Below are positions 38,001 to 54,000 of a stretch of 64,000 nucleotides of DNA, one piece after another. Each line of letters opens with the position of its first letter. Position 1 is the stretch's first letter. Under the pieces are notes generated by a model, which made no database searches, was not told the DNA's origin, and saw only the letters and a list, made by a program, of their open reading frames with translations. The stretch lies in the NCBI GenBank assembly GCA_028564675.1, contig JAOVVO010000087.1, positions 1-64,000 on the forward strand, given 5' to 3'. Made by a program: the position numbers and the translations under genes. Source of the stretch: Onchocerca lupi (taxonomy: Eukaryota; Nematoda; Chromadorea; Rhabditida; Onchocercidae).

Positions 38001-41000
38001 ATTATATTTATGTAAATTTATGAGTAAAATATATTATTAAAGAATTTAATTTTATTTTAGAAAAGTAGTATAAGTTATTTAAATTAAAAAAAAAAAGAAT
38101 CAATGCATTAGCATTTCATTTTGTTTATTTTTCTTCATCAATGGCATCATATTTTTATAGATAGATTAGATTGCAAGTTTAATAACTTATTTATCAGTTA
38201 ATTCATATATCCCGCTGATAGTGGGGCAAAAGGAAAATACCGCAATAAATCAGTTAATCAATCTCACACATATCGTAGAGAGCAATTTGTTCATTTATCT
38301 ATCAGTTTATCTTGAAAGTTCACATTTCTCTTCAACTATTTTAATTTTATTTTTTTCGAATCAGTATCACTTGAGGAATTTATAGTAATTTTTGTGTTGA
38401 TGGATTAAAATGGAATTTTTTTAATTTTATATTTATACATTTTTTTCTAATTTTTAAGAAAATTTGTTTGTTTTTTTTTTCTCATTTTTATATAATTTGA
38501 AATTAAAATAATACTTATTTGATCGTCAAATTATTTTTCTTTCTTTTCTCTTTTTTTTTAAGAGAAAGAAAAGAATATGATGGAAATAATCCATGGAGTA
38601 TATTCAGTTATGGATGAAAAAATAATTAGTGAAGAAAATAAGCATTAATAATTAATTATCCGCATGAACAGATATTGCAGGCAAGTTATGAAGATGAAGA
38701 AGATGCTTATCGACAACAATATTATGCTGACGATGATGGTGAACATAATGAACAAGCTCAAAAATCAAGTTTGTTTTATTTATTTATTCGAAATCAAATT
38801 ATTGATTGAAATAAATAATTAAAAACATAAAAGATAATTATAATAATTATCATAAGAACAAAAGAAAGGAAAAATTGTTATAAAATGAAGCAAAATAAAT
38901 CAAGTTTCCGATTTATAATCATTATTTATATATTTTATTTCGTTCAATATTTTGCATTTTAAACGATTTTCATCTTTCCTTTTCCTTTTTATCTTTATAA
39001 AATAAATCCCTCTCTTTCACTCTTCCCCCTCTCTCCCTCTCCCTTTCCTTCTCTTTCTCTCAAAGTTCTCCAATTATTTTTATTCTTAAATATCCCGACA
39101 ATTATCATCGATTAACAACGATTCATTCATGCATTTTATTTTAATTTTCTTTCTTATCCACTCATTTGTTCTGATTTAAAATATTATTTTCCATTTAATT
39201 CATAGTCCCAGGATGATAGGTTGATTTTTCAATTCATCATCGTTATCATTATTATCATTATTATCATCATCATTGTAATCCCCAGAAGCTTTTCGTTCTT
39301 ATCATCCTAATCATCTTTCTCATCTTTTTCCATTTCATCCTCATCTTCTTCTTCCTGTTTTTTTCCCTCTTCTAAATTCCTGGAAAAAAAAGTTTTCTTT
39401 TTTCACTTTTTTTCCTCTTTTCCTTTCATTTCTTCATTTTAAAATTATCACTTTCCATTATCTTTATATCTTTCTTCTTTCTTTGTTTCAAATATTTCGC
39501 GGAAAAAAAAAGCATACATTTATTCCCGACAGTGTCACTTTTCTAAACTCTTCAATTAATTTTTAATTATTTAAGTGTCTTCGATATATATACATATATG
39601 TGTACTTCTGAAAGTTTACTATTATTATCATTGAAAGTATTATTTTATTTGTTTTAATTTTTATTTGAATTTGAATCGAAATTAAATAGAATTTTAAAGA
39701 TTCATTCGTATTGATATCTAAATTCATTCTTATTTGATATCTAAATTTTTAGACGGAATTACTAATATTTCTTTGCGATAATGTTTTAGGTATCTTTTTT
39801 TTAAATTTGAATTAAAATTCCATTTGATAACTAAATTTTTAAACAGTATTATTAATATTCTTTTTAACGGATAATTCAAATATTTTTTCTTTTAATTTTA
39901 AATCAAGTCCTATTTGACATTTGAAATTTTTGAATGAAATTACTAATATTTTTTTTTTTTTAAATAAATATCGAATATCTTATCTGTTTATAATTTGTTA
40001 TTTAAATTTTATGAAGAGAATTTATTGATATTTCTTTTAACAGTTTATTCGAATAGGTAACTTTTATCTGAAACAATGCAAAAAGAAAAAGAAAAAAAAA
40101 TTCACAAGAGAAAATTTTTATTTTTTTTTTCTGCATTTTTCTTGGCATGAAATTAAAAGAAATTAAACTTAGAACTTGTATTTATAATCAATTGTTAATT
40201 ACGAAATTCCTCTTTTTTTTTTCTTCGATTAACTTCATTGAAATGCATTATATCTATAAATATCAATGTCAATCAAATCTAAAAGTTTTGTCAATTGTTA
40301 GGAATCATTTCATTTACTTTGATTGCTAATTACGTCATGAACGATTTTGAAAAAATTAAATGAAAAAAGTTTGAAAAGAATTTTCTTTCTTTTTTTTTGC
40401 ATCTTTTGAATGAAAAGATTATTTTTTGCAATTTTGAAGTTGAATATTATGAAGAAATGCTTGGATGTTCAACGGAAACAAGTGCTTCAACATTACGTCA
40501 TCAATATCCACATGAAACTGTAAGACAGGATTCGATGCTGCATAATGTTTATAATATTGAAAATATCGATGAATATGATCATCCGGAGATAAGCCGGAAT
40601 AGTTTAAGGTTGTTTTTCTCCGTATTTATTTTTATCATGCTCTTCCTTTGTTAAAAATTCCGGAAAATTTATCAAAATTTCATTTTTTTTTTAATATCCC
40701 TAAAAAAAAATTGAAAAAAAAGATCGATGATTTTTGAATCGAAAAAAAAAATCGATGATTTTTGAATGATTATGTAATTCAAAATTTACAAAGCTGTAAA
40801 CGTAGCAAATGAGTCATCGATAATTAAGCCTAATAATTAATGATAATATTTAATTATAGTTATGTTAACGAATATCATGATAGGCAATATTATGATCCAA
40901 ATGAACATTCTGATGAATATTTTCATCCCAGTACTTCTGGTGAGCAATATCAATGCGATGAATATCATAATGGTAATGAATCAAGGTAAATTTTACTTTT

Positions 41001-42021
41001 TTTTTTTCAAAAAATCTTAATTATTATCATTCTGTATGCTTTTTTTTTTTTAAATCAAGGCTTTTGCATTAAAAAAAATCACTGATAATTAATTGTTATC
41101 TTTGATATTTGCTCTAGCGATTGTTTAATATTTATGTCCATTATTCAGTCATAGAACTTGCAGTAATTCTATTTGATTTGTTTCTACATTATCAAATTTG
41201 ATAATTAATAATTAATAAAATTCGAAATTTGAAAGATAATATAATTCCAATTAATATTTTACGAATGTTTTAAGTATTATTTATTTTACATCGAATATAT
41301 GCAATTTTACTTATCTATCAAATTTTCATGTCTACTTCCACATTACTTCTCTTTGTGATTGCATGATAATACTTATTTTTTGCTTCACGTGAAACCAAAG
41401 AAACACGTTAATTTCCCTCTATCATATATTTACCATCATTTTATTATTAAAAAAGATATCATTTACTTCAAATTTATTATATTCATTTTACATGTTTGTT
41501 TGTGACGTACGTGCTAAGTACTCAAATACGAGTAAATACGTTTAAAAATAAACATGAAAAATACGTAAATGAAACAAAAAAAAAAAAAGAATTAAGTAGA
41601 CAGAAAAGAAATAGTAATTGAATTTTTGTTGCAAATTAAAATTCTTGAAATTCTTTTGCTCATTCATTAATATGATTATCATATTTTCTTAAAAAAATTA
41701 TCCGTTTTTTCTCTTCCTCCTTTTTTTTTTTTTTTTAAATGGAAACAAATGAATCCAAAATATTATCACCCAAATATAATTACATTTTAATTTGAAATTT
41801 TCGCGAAGAAGTGGAAATTTATGCGATAATATGTCGTCGATTATTTGCTTTTCGAGAAATTTCTCGAAATAGAACTTATGCTTAGTTCTTTTTCTTATCA
41901 TTTCCTATAGTCATTTCATCCTTTTTCCCTCTCTTTTCCTCTCTTTATCCACATACTTTTAGTTAAAGTTTTCATTCGTTTATTTTTTCTTTTATTGAAA
42001 TAAATGGTGCGAGATAATTGA

Positions 42022-42057
<36 letters not shown>

Positions 42058-45000
42058 AAAAAGAAATGTGTTTCTTTCAAAATGATATTTGACATGTTAC
42101 AAATTTATCATCTATTATCTTAAAATATTTTCTGATAATTTTCTCATTTCAAACATTATCAAAATTTTGATTATCAAAAAAAAAAAAAAATCGATAGACA
42201 GTTAAATTTTGATTTAATTATCAATTGATTTTTTCTTGAATAGTAAAGTTACAACTTGTTTTCGTGAATGCTAAACTTTTTTTGTATCTTTATGGGCAAT
42301 TTAATTCCAATAGTACTCTAAAATTTCTTTTAATTTTTTATTGATTTTTTGTTGGGTATTGAAAAGTTCCAAATTCTATATATATGTATATTATCTTTCT
42401 AAATGTCAAATTTTTTTGTTATCTTTACGAATAATTCAATTTCAACAATATGAAGACTTTTTTTTCGTCATAGAATGAGGAAGTAATAGTAATTACATAA
42501 CTTATTCTTAAATAATAAGTTATTAATTCCTAATTTAAGTAATACTAAACTAATATAATGATAAATTAATTATAGTTGCTATTATTTAAACATTAATTGG
42601 TTAATTAAAAAAAAATTTTTTTTTTCTTCAAGAGAACAATGGGGTGATGATCAAAATTTGGATTGGACCGAAGAACAGGAACCATTATCGTATAATAGTC
42701 GACCAAAATTAAAGCATCCAACAATATTCCCAATGAGAAGGTTGGTTGCTAAAGGTTGTTAAAAATAAAATTTACATTTTCATAAATCAAATTTTAGTTA
42801 TAATAAAAATTTTATACAGGAAAATCAATATTGCTATTCTTATGCACAGTGATTTTTTAATTATTTTTGAAATCCTCTCGAAAAAAAAAATCAATATTGC
42901 TATTGTTATACATAATAAGAACTAAGGTATCATCAATAATGAGGCTATTTAAATTTATACAACAAAAAAATAAGTTATTCGAATGTTAAACTATTATTTA
43001 AAGGATTAATTGTCTATAAAATTGTAAGTGAGATTTAATTTGAGGAAGATTTTGTTAAAATCGATTTTTTTTTTTTTTTTTTGAAATAAGCTTAATTTAA
43101 AAAAGATTTTCATTAAATTTTTCTTAGTTTTTGAATAATATATATTTTATTGATAAAATTTATATTTGTCATGAAGGCATTATCACAATAATGTTAGTGA
43201 TGATGATGATGATGATGATATTGATGGTGATAATGATGATGATGATGATGATGATGAGATGTGGCATGATTATCAATCAGTTATGCGGTGAGTGAATATT
43301 CTTTTTCATATTTTCATCTTTTGTTTGTAAATTGAAATTTCGATATCAATGAACTTAATTGGAAATAAGAATGAAACTTCGAATTAATCATTATTTAAAT
43401 TCAAATTTATTTTCAATACAATAATCATATGATAATTTGTATAGTAATTGCTAATCTTCATCCATTTCAAGGATTATCTTTTCAAATTTTTTTTTGTTTT
43501 GAACAAAAAATCAATATTGCCATATTTAATCATAGCAGTTGAAAAACGAACGTGTATTTTCACTTTTTCGATAATAAACATTCTTAAAATCATATATTAA
43601 TGATTTTGCAGGAATAAATCTCCTATAATAACAAGTCAATACGATATGCCACCATCAGAATCGGAACGAGAATTATACAGTCGTCTAGAAATGGATTATC
43701 ATCAGAAAGAATCAGATGATCATTTAATCACTCGTACTCAGCAATCCGTTCAATTAGCCAATGGTTCCGTTGGACCTTTACCTAATGTGAACTATGACCT
43801 TAACAAGCAATATTCTTCTTCCTTACAGAAGTAGTATTTCTTTCTACCTTTCCTTTTATTTGATAACTATTTGAATCAAATGACCTATGAAAAATGTGAT
43901 AATAAAACATAGCAATTATTGATTTTTTTGAATTTTTTTTTTTTTTTTTTGAATTTTTCATGAAATGCTAAATAATTGGTAATTTTCTTTTTTTTTTTCT
44001 GAAATTTATTTTATGCTTATTTAGTAATTATTAATCATTAATTTTCTTTTTAATTAGGCAAAAAACGGAAAATAATTTCGATGAAGCGCAAAGTTTGTTT
44101 AAATATGTCGATAGCGGCGATGATACGCAAACGAAAACATTGAAAGTGCAATTTACAGTGGCAGATGATAAGAAACCGTATGAATTTCATACAATTTTTA
44201 AAAATTTGCATTATTTAAAATATAAATACTAAAAATGAACAAGTAATAATTAAAATTTGAATTTGAAAATTTTTTAAAAAAATGCATGAAATATATGCAT
44301 ATGTATATAATAAAAATGGTAAATTCAAATGGAATTTTGAATGATTAGATTGTAAATTTTAATAACAATAGATAAAAATTGTCTCGTATGCCTTTATATT
44401 TAGAGGAACTAAAAAAAATAAAAAATAAAAATAAATTATTTCAAAAACTGAAAATATAATGAATTTATTTTAATTGTATTTTCAAGCAAAAAAAAAAAAA
44501 GAAAAAAAAGATGAAAAAGTTTAGAATAAAATTAATTTCATTGAAGCAAACGAAAGAATGCAGTTTTGATTAGAATTTTAAATGAATGAATTGAAGTACA
44601 TCTATTCATTAATGAATTAGAATGGTTTAATGATTCTATTTATAACATTTCTATTAGTTTTTGTTAGAAAATAGAAATGATTTAGTTTGCTATGAAATTA
44701 TCTATCAAAATGTTCAATTCTATATTAATAAAAATTTTAAATTATTGAGCGAAAAAAAAAATCTTATTATCAACAAATATCCTGTAAAGTTGCATTTATC
44801 ACTGATAAAATGGTGTATGCAAGCGAAAAATGATTAAGAAGTGAATTTGTAATTAGAAATTATCAATTTTCAAATTATCACTAATAATTTGATAAGTTGT
44901 ATGAATAAATTTAAGAAATGAACAATTTATTTTCAGAGCTGATATCGAAGTGACCGATGCGGTCGAAACGATATCATCAAAAAGAAATTATAAAAATTTA

Positions 45001-48000
45001 TGGCATCAAGCCTATGAAGGTGTATGTCGAAAGTTAGGAATTAAGGTTGTTTTTTTTTTTTTTTTTAATAATTTAAGACTTTTTATTCTTTTGGTCCAAA
45101 ATATTTCAGGATTTACGAGAAATAATCGATTTTTCGAGATCTTAACTCTTTAAATAGGTAAATATAATTAATTGATGAAGTAATTTAATTTAATTTCCAT
45201 CTAAGGCTATCTGAAATTTAGTTTGCATGCATTTAGCATGCAGAATTTGCGAACTTCATTAATAGCAGCACATTTATACAATTTTCCTATAAAAAGCTTT
45301 GCTAAAAAACAAAAAAAAAATTAATATTTCATTTGCATTTTAAATTAAAATAAAATCTTAAAAAAATAAATAAACAAATTTTAAGAATTTCAAATAATTT
45401 TGTGCAACTGCAGATCGAAAAGATACATGCTTATTAAGAATTTTTAAAGCTTTGCAAAGTTTAATCTTAAAGAAATAAAGTAATTGTTTCAAAATTCTTT
45501 TTTTTAAATGAATGATTATAATTTTCCGGAAATCTTAAAACTTATGAAACATTCTTTTCCTTAAAAAAATTTCTTACAATTCCTATCATATCAAATATAT
45601 TTTACTTAATTAATTCCATCCCAATTTTAATTCTTATAATTATTTTGAAAAAGATTTACGTTTGTTTACACCAAATCAAATTAATTATTAGTATTAATTT
45701 AATTATTAGCAGTTATTAATAAAAATATGCTTTTATCAACATTAATTCATGAATTTAATTATAAATAAGTAAAATGCGCTCATTTTTATTTATCAATTTA
45801 TCATTTGATATTTTTACGAATCACTTTGCATTAATGCAAACATTTCAATTTCATTATATACATAAATGATTATCACACATATAGATACTAAAAATTATGC
45901 GTAATATTTAGACGTAGCGTACGTACTCAATTAATGAAATTACGTTATATTACGTCAAATTATCGTGTCGCATTTCTTCCCAATAATATTACTTCTTCGA
46001 AAAGTATGAAATCACAAATTTTATGGGATCAGAAATTGATTGAAAAATGAATAACTTTATGAAATTCAGAAAAATTCACTTGCATAAATCATCTCATTTC
46101 ACTCATTTATTTAAATGATTTTCAAATAGAATTTTGATGGATTTAATTTAAAATTAAAAAATTATTTGAATTTTGAACTAATTTTAGACAAGTTTTATAA
46201 TATTTATTTCCTGAAGAAATTAAAATCTAATTTCATATAATTTTAAAGAAATAATGGTTTGAAATGTAAATTAAGCTATTAGAGGTTATTACTAAAGTAT
46301 TAATTCAATGATTTGATAAAAACGTACTTTTTGTCGAATTTTTTTCTGATATTATCAAATTTCAATCTTATACTAATTAGTTAATTAATAATATTATTTA
46401 TAAAAATTTGAAAACTTCCAAAAAATTCTATAGTAGAAAAATTTTAATATTATGTATATTGGAGATTATTGAATATTTTCGTATCTAATACATATTTTTC
46501 TGAGAATGTTATCACATTTCTTATTACAAATAAATCTTGATAAAATAATTCCTATTATTTGATGACCTTTTCATGTTTCTTTCCATCAATGAGGTCATCT
46601 CTTAATATGATAATATCAATATATTATGATGTGTCATGTCATTTATCACTATTACTTATGATTATCACTATCATGATTATTATTACTATCATTGTTACTA
46701 TTCATGATTATTATACTAGAATTTTTACTCCATCATATCATTGAATCATTTACATAATTTACGAGATCTTTTATAGCGATTCTTGTCGAACGTTAATTAG
46801 AAGATAAGGAAAGATGAATGTAATAGTTAAATCGATCGATTTCAAAATTGTCAATCAATTTTTTGATAGAGAATTTCGAAGTTTTTAAAAATTAAATCCT
46901 TTCCTGTCACTCAAAGAATGAAAAAAGAATTTATGGAAGAAAAAAAATTTGAAAAGAGAAAAATATTTTTCTTTTTATTCCCATTTATTCCTCCGAACTT
47001 CGTCAGTTTGTCAGTCTTTTCGAATTTTTTCTTTTAATTCTAAAATGACATATGAAGATGACTGGAAGATTATTGGCTAAAAGAAAAAGAAATTTAAGAT
47101 TTCAAATAAATACTTTTTATAATATTTTAAAGTTGTATGATTAAATATCATATGAATAAGATTTTTCTATTAGATAATGAAAAATCAGGTTAAATTTAAT
47201 CAAATTGATTAGCTGTTTAATATTTTTAAAATTTCTAAAATTAACTAATTTGAAATTTAAAATTTAAATTAAATATTAAAGAAATAAGGCAGTAAGGGAA
47301 ATTGAAGGGAAATTGATCAAAAAAAAAAAAAAAAAGGAAAAAAACTAGGTTAAACTTAATTAAATTGGTTAACTGTTTGATTTTTTTGATATTCCTAAAA
47401 TTAATTATTTTGAAATTTAAAATCTAAATTGAATATTGAAGAAGTAAGCATTGGAGGAAATTGAGATGAAATTGATCGAAAAAAAAAATAAAGAAATAAG
47501 TATTTCATTATATATTATGATTATTATTTATTATCTATCTTTAATTACAATCATGTTTATATTTTAATTTCAATTACATATTTTATTGGTAAAAATTCAT
47601 TTAAACCTTGAAAGTATTTTTGTTGGATAAAGAAAATAAATATTAAAATAAATGTGTGAAAAAATAGGAAAAACGCATTTTTTATCGAACTGTTTTTGAA
47701 TTCTAATTTCAATTATTGGAATTAATATTGTTGATTCATTAAATGAGTTTGCCAGGAATCATAATTCATTTCCACTTTTACCATATTTCTTAGTTTTAAA
47801 CTTATTTTAAGACAATTTTAATTAGCTTATTTATTTCGAGTGAACTTTTCAAAATTGTGTGATTATTTAGAATATATATTATTTTTCATTTTATTTTCAT
47901 TCTCATTTATATGTCATAATTATTAGCAAAACTTCTAATGAATTATTAGCAAAGACGCTAATTACAGTAATCATTCAATTAATTAAGATAACTTAATTTT

Positions 48001-51000
48001 AATCATCTCAGGTTGAATTTCAGATCAAATCATTTTAGGTTGAATTTTAAATTATTTAAATATCATTTCAATCTATATTCATTCCATAAATTCTTCCAAC
48101 AAAATAACATAACATTTTTTGATTTCTTCTGTTATGAAATCTTTAAAAACTATTTTATCTATAGTTTAGAATTTAAATTTGATTATTTTTTGCGATTATT
48201 TAAAAATTGAAATATTTGATTAATATTGGAATTGAATTATTTTATTTTGTTTTTTATTAATATGCAATTTATGCATTCATAAAACGGAAAATAATGAATG
48301 ATATTTTGGATAAACTTCCGAATAAAATAATTTTTTTCCGGTTTATTAAGAGGAAAACAACGAAATTCTCAAATAGTTCAAATTAATTAGCGGTAATTTA
48401 AACTTTTGGCTAAAAGTTTTGGGTGGAAATACGGTAACGATAGCTGAAAGCTTGGGATAGGAAATAAAATAAAATTAGAAAAATTGAATAATGTGAGTAG
48501 AGGGAATCATGAATAATCACATTTTACGAATTAAAATTTGTTATTTAGTAAAAATTTGTTGTTTACTTTTACGATTTGTGACTAGAAATTATGATGAATC
48601 TTTTATCCACGCCTCTTCGAAATTGCCTTTTTTTTTTGCTGGCTTATTTATTTCTAAAGCAGCCAAGACTTTCTTGGCTTTTATGTTGAAGCTCAAAACT
48701 CTTTAACTATTATTTTAAATATTTAAATATTTCACATGTCCTTTTGAAATTTTTTACATTTCATATTTTTTGCACTTTTTAGTAGCTTTTTTTTTTTTTT
48801 TTATTATTGTTTGATTGATAAAAATTTTGAAGCTTTCAAAATTTAATGTCTTTTTTCGCAACTTTTTCCTTCCTCTTTTTCTCAGTATCATTTTCAATTG
48901 GAAAAATTCCAATTTTTAGCTTGAAAATAAGAAACATTTTTTTTTTTCAGTAGTATTTGGCTAAACTTTCAAGTTTGAAAGAAATTTAAATTTTAGCCAA
49001 ATATTCATTGAATATCGCATTTTGATGAAGTAATTATGAAGGTAAATAATCTGAAATAATTCAATTATTAAATTAAGCAATTTGTTCGTACAAATATCCG
49101 TTTGATCTCTTGAAACTACGCTTTAATTCTCATTTATGGATTATCAATCTTTGCTTTGATTAAGCCAATCGATCAATCAATAATTTATATTGAAGATCAT
49201 TGGAATCATATTTTAGCAATCAAATCTTCATCCTTTTTTTTTTTTTTTTTCATACCTCATATGAATATATCGACAGAAAAAAAAAAAAAAAAGAAAAACG
49301 AGAAAGATATAAGGGCCATCAAATTATTTTACGGCCAAATTTTGGTAACATATGTTTTTTGAAGCAACTGACATTTTTTGAATAAGTTTTTTGGAGATTA
49401 AAAAGAAAAATTAGCAAATAGATCACTAATGAAATGGATTTAAAAATGTCAAATAAATTTTTTATTCTCCTTAAAAAAATCTCAGCTACGAAATGATTAT
49501 ATAGATCTTTTTGTCTGAAGAAGGAAATTGGAAACTAAAAAAATTTTTTAAAAATAAATTAATTCTGAAATTTGAAATAATCAGAAAAATGAAGAACTTA
49601 AGTCTGTATCTTTTTTTTTTACACCAAATTATCTAACTTGGACTAGTCCAATATTTCATTTCTAACTTAAATAAACTAATATTTTCATTTTTCACCTAAA
49701 CTAGTCCAAAGTTTCATTCCTGACTTTAACTAGTCTAACATTGCATTTCTAATTTAAACTAATCTAAAGTTTTATTACAAGCTTGAATTACTGTGATCGT
49801 ATTAAGTTTCAATGATTAGCAATGGATAATTAATTAGTAATAAATACTAATAAGTATTTAAGTATCTCCTTGAGTCTGAATTATTTCACAAAGGATTTCG
49901 TCCTGCAGTACTTGAATACTTATTACTAAAAGCTTAATATACATTCACAAGAGATAAGTGATGAAAAGAAAGATAGAAAATAGTTCGAAAGAAAACGAAA
50001 ATTAGAAAAATGCTCAAGGAAGGAAAAAAAAACTTTTTCTCTGGCCAGAATTGCTATTAAAAAGCCTAGGCTGAAGAAATGCTAGATTGGTACAAATTAA
50101 TCAACACTATGTAATAAATTAATGAAATGAGACTTGACGATTGTTGTTTTGGAATATTTCTATTCTAACATTTAAAGTGTTGTTAATTTCCTCCTTAGCT
50201 TTCAATTTATTTCAATTTTTTCATTTAGTCTTTGCAAAATTAATTTGAAAAGCGAAATCTGATCATTTCTTTCTTCTTTTTTTTTCCAAGTATTTCATTA
50301 CTTTAAATTGAAAAACTTGAAATAATATCTAAAAAAATTCCATTGATTCTCACTTTTTTTTTTTTTTTTCTATCAAATGAAACAATGTCACAAATTTTTT
50401 ATTGTTATAGTTATCTTTGTAAGAGATATAAATTATTTTGGAAATATTTTATTCATTTATCACTAATCATTTTCATTTTTTTATCATTGAATTTTATCAT
50501 TTTTTCTCATAACTCAATATTTTATCGATTATTTCAATTATCAATTTCATATATTAATAATTTAATCTTTTCATTTTATTGCAGTTTTGCTTCTGTTAAA
50601 ATTTTTTGCTTTTATTAAAGAAAAAAAAAAAAAAGAAAGAAAGAAGAAGCATATTCTTATTTGTAAAACGATTTAATCGTTTTGTTTCAAAATTAAATTT
50701 CCCATTTTATTTGCTTAATTTAACAATTTATAATTTGTACATTGAATTTTTAAATAATTTTTCAAATTTCTTAAATTATTCATAGAATATTAATATAGTT
50801 ACTGTCTTAAAAGTTTCACAATCTAAATTTAATTTTTAGATAATTATTTTCTAATCCTTAATTATTTGATATCAATCTTTCATTCATTTTTTACATTTTT
50901 CAAATTTTTTGCAAATTATTCGTAAGAAATTGAGGTATTTCTGCTTTGAAGGTATTATAATTTAAATTTCTTAATTTATACTTAATTATATTTTGATCTC

Positions 51001-54000
51001 CAATAATTTATTAATTTTCCATTCGAAATTTTTACATTTTCCTAAATTTCTAAAATTATTTTTAGGATATTAACATAATTTTAATTTTTAAAATATCCTA
51101 ATTTGTTTCTTAATCTTAATTTTTTTCTTAATTTCCTTTCCTTAATTTTTGTTTACTTTTTAATTATTTCTTTTCAGCTTTAAATTTCTTAATTTATAAT
51201 TGATTACATTATGAATTCTAGTTAAATCTTATTCTCACCAATGATATCTTGTTTACATTACAAACTAGAAAATATTGACTGAAAGATGGAGGATTATGTA
51301 ATGGAAAAAACAAAAGGAATGTAAGGAGTGAAAGGAAAAATATTCGATTTTAACATGAATAAATTAATTAAAGAAATGAAAAGAAGGCCAAAGATTAGTG
51401 ATTAATCAGTAATGAGATTCAGTAGTGATAGTAATGCCTATGAGAGATTAGTGATTAAATTGAAAAAAGGATCAATTTCATTTGCATATTTAATCAACTT
51501 CATTCGTATATTTTCTGTTATCACAAATTCATGCCTAATATTTATTTTATCATTCATTTTGGTGTTAAAAACACCTTGTATTATCAACCTGATAAAACTC
51601 TACCTGTATTATCAATCTGATAAAACTCTACATGTATTATCAATTTGATAAAACTCTAGGTGTATTATCAACCTGACAAAACTCTCCTATATTATCACTT
51701 TTATTTTTTCTCCGTTCTTTTGATGCATATTTATTTATAATATTTCTTATTTTATTCATCAATTTCATTTTTTTTTCTCATTCCATTTTTAGTTTTATCT
51801 ACTTTGCTGATATTTTTTGCAATTTTCGTTTAATAACAAGTTATTGACTTATTTAAATTTGCTAAAGTTTCAAAATTTTAAAGTTGAAAATGGAAAATTC
51901 TTCAAATTATAAAGTAAAATTAAAATGAAAAACTCTCATTGCTTTTTTTTTCTTGAAAATGCACTAGTTTTTTCTTAAATTAATTAAAAAAGATGAATGA
52001 TTACTTGATGTTTTTTTAAAAATCAATTTGATAAATGAAAAATGAAGTTTCATATTTCACAATTTCACAAATGAAGTTTCATTAAGCATAAGTTTCGTAT
52101 TTCTATCAATTCTTCTTTATTCCTCCACTAATTCTTGAAGATTTATCAAATTCAATTCCGGTAACAACCGATATTTCATTTTTTATAGTTTGAAAGAATT
52201 CCTGATTTTGGAACAGGATGAAATATCTTAGAAATTTCAATAAAGTTTGAAAAATTCATCTATCTTTGATGGCTTATAAAAATATCAGCCCATTTTTATT
52301 ACCAAATCGAACGAATGCTAGCAATGCAAGTTTATTTTTCCGAAAATTATATCTGATATCGATTTATACTTCCGGAAATTATTGATAATATCAAATAGTG
52401 TCAACATTTGCAATAATCAAATAAATTCACAAACTTCAAAAAAAAGGAAAAAAAAACTACAAACGACAAAAATTAAAGATTAAAACAGCTTGATTTTTTT
52501 TTTTTTTCAATTTAAAACTTTTCACATGCAACTCAAACATTTAAATAATTTTTCTTGACAGATAATTTGATTTGTGAAATTCCATTTCCTATCAATCTGT
52601 AAATTGCCTACATCATTAATATCTATTCTATTTTTTATTTCATTTAATTCTTCCGTTTATGCACATCAATCACAATTCAACTGTGATATGATAATGATCA
52701 TCAAAAATCAACTATAATAATTATGATTATTATTTATCACTATTCAAGTAAGATTAATCATAGCCTTAAAAATAACAAAATAAAAAATAACAAAAACATC
52801 ATCAGATGATACTTAAATTATTATCAGATAAATTGTAAATCAGATTAATGATTATTATTAGATATTATTATCAGGTAAATTATAAGTCACTCATTGTCAG
52901 ATAAATTAATCATTATCAGATAAGTTATAAGTCACATATTTAGATAAGAATTCAAAGCTCTAAATGTATAATAATAATCCATAACGATGACAGATCAGTA
53001 AGGTAATCAGATGATATTTGAAATGTTGGTAATCACTGTTAAGAAAAGTTCCGAGTCATATATTTTGATAAGAATTTTGAAGTAAATAATTAGAGAGATA
53101 AATAATATTATTTTATAAAATTATGCATGATTTTTATGATTTTTTTTCTTTGAAATATCAATTTTTATCTTATCATCTTCTTATCTTCCCTTTTTTCTTT
53201 TTTTTATTCTATGAAACTTTTCCTTTTTATTGATCATTTCATCCTCTCAAATATATATCTTCTCTTCTAGGCATTACAAATTTTATCCCATTAACACTTG
53301 ATAAAAAATTCAAAAAGCATCTAATTATGATTAGATTACTTAATTAATGACTTTTCGCTCATCCAATTATAATTGAATTTTCTTTTTTTTTTTCAATCAA
53401 TAACCCTTCGTTCTTGGTAGTTTTCTTTTTTTTTTTTTTCTATTTCCTTAAAATGACTGCTAATAATTGTTTTCTCTATTCATTTAATATTCAAATAATT
53501 CATTCCATGTTATTTCTCTCATTTCATCGCCAGCAGAATAATTAAATATTTAAAATGTTAATTGAAATATATTTCAATTCCTTGCTTGATCTAACTTTCT
53601 GCATATTCATACATTATTCATGAGAGTTGTTGCTAATTGTTTGTCTTAATAAAGAATTTTAATTTTAAATTTTATTACTTCGAATTATAATTCTTTTTTT
53701 TTCGCTCATCTGAACAAAATTGTTTTTAATTTACTTTTTTTTCTCCTCTTCTTTTTTTTTTGAAACATCAATTTTTAATATTTTTTTAATTTCAAATATT
53801 TATTGAAATTCTAAGAAGAAATATCGTTCAGATGAAAAAAAAGAATCCTTAATGATTTATAATTGAAATTTAATTAATGAAATGGTTTCCAGATATTTGC
53901 AAAAATACAAATGGATTTTCTGAGCGAAAATTCTATTTCAAAAAACAAATAGCAAGCCTTAGGCCTTAAACCTTAGGGTTCAAGGCCTAACTGATACCAT

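Noticed and set aside
53959..53990. Inverted TTAGGC/GCCTAA pair resembling the nematode telomere unit
   Set aside because: Only one unit in each orientation inside a 9-bp hairpin; no tandem telomeric array.
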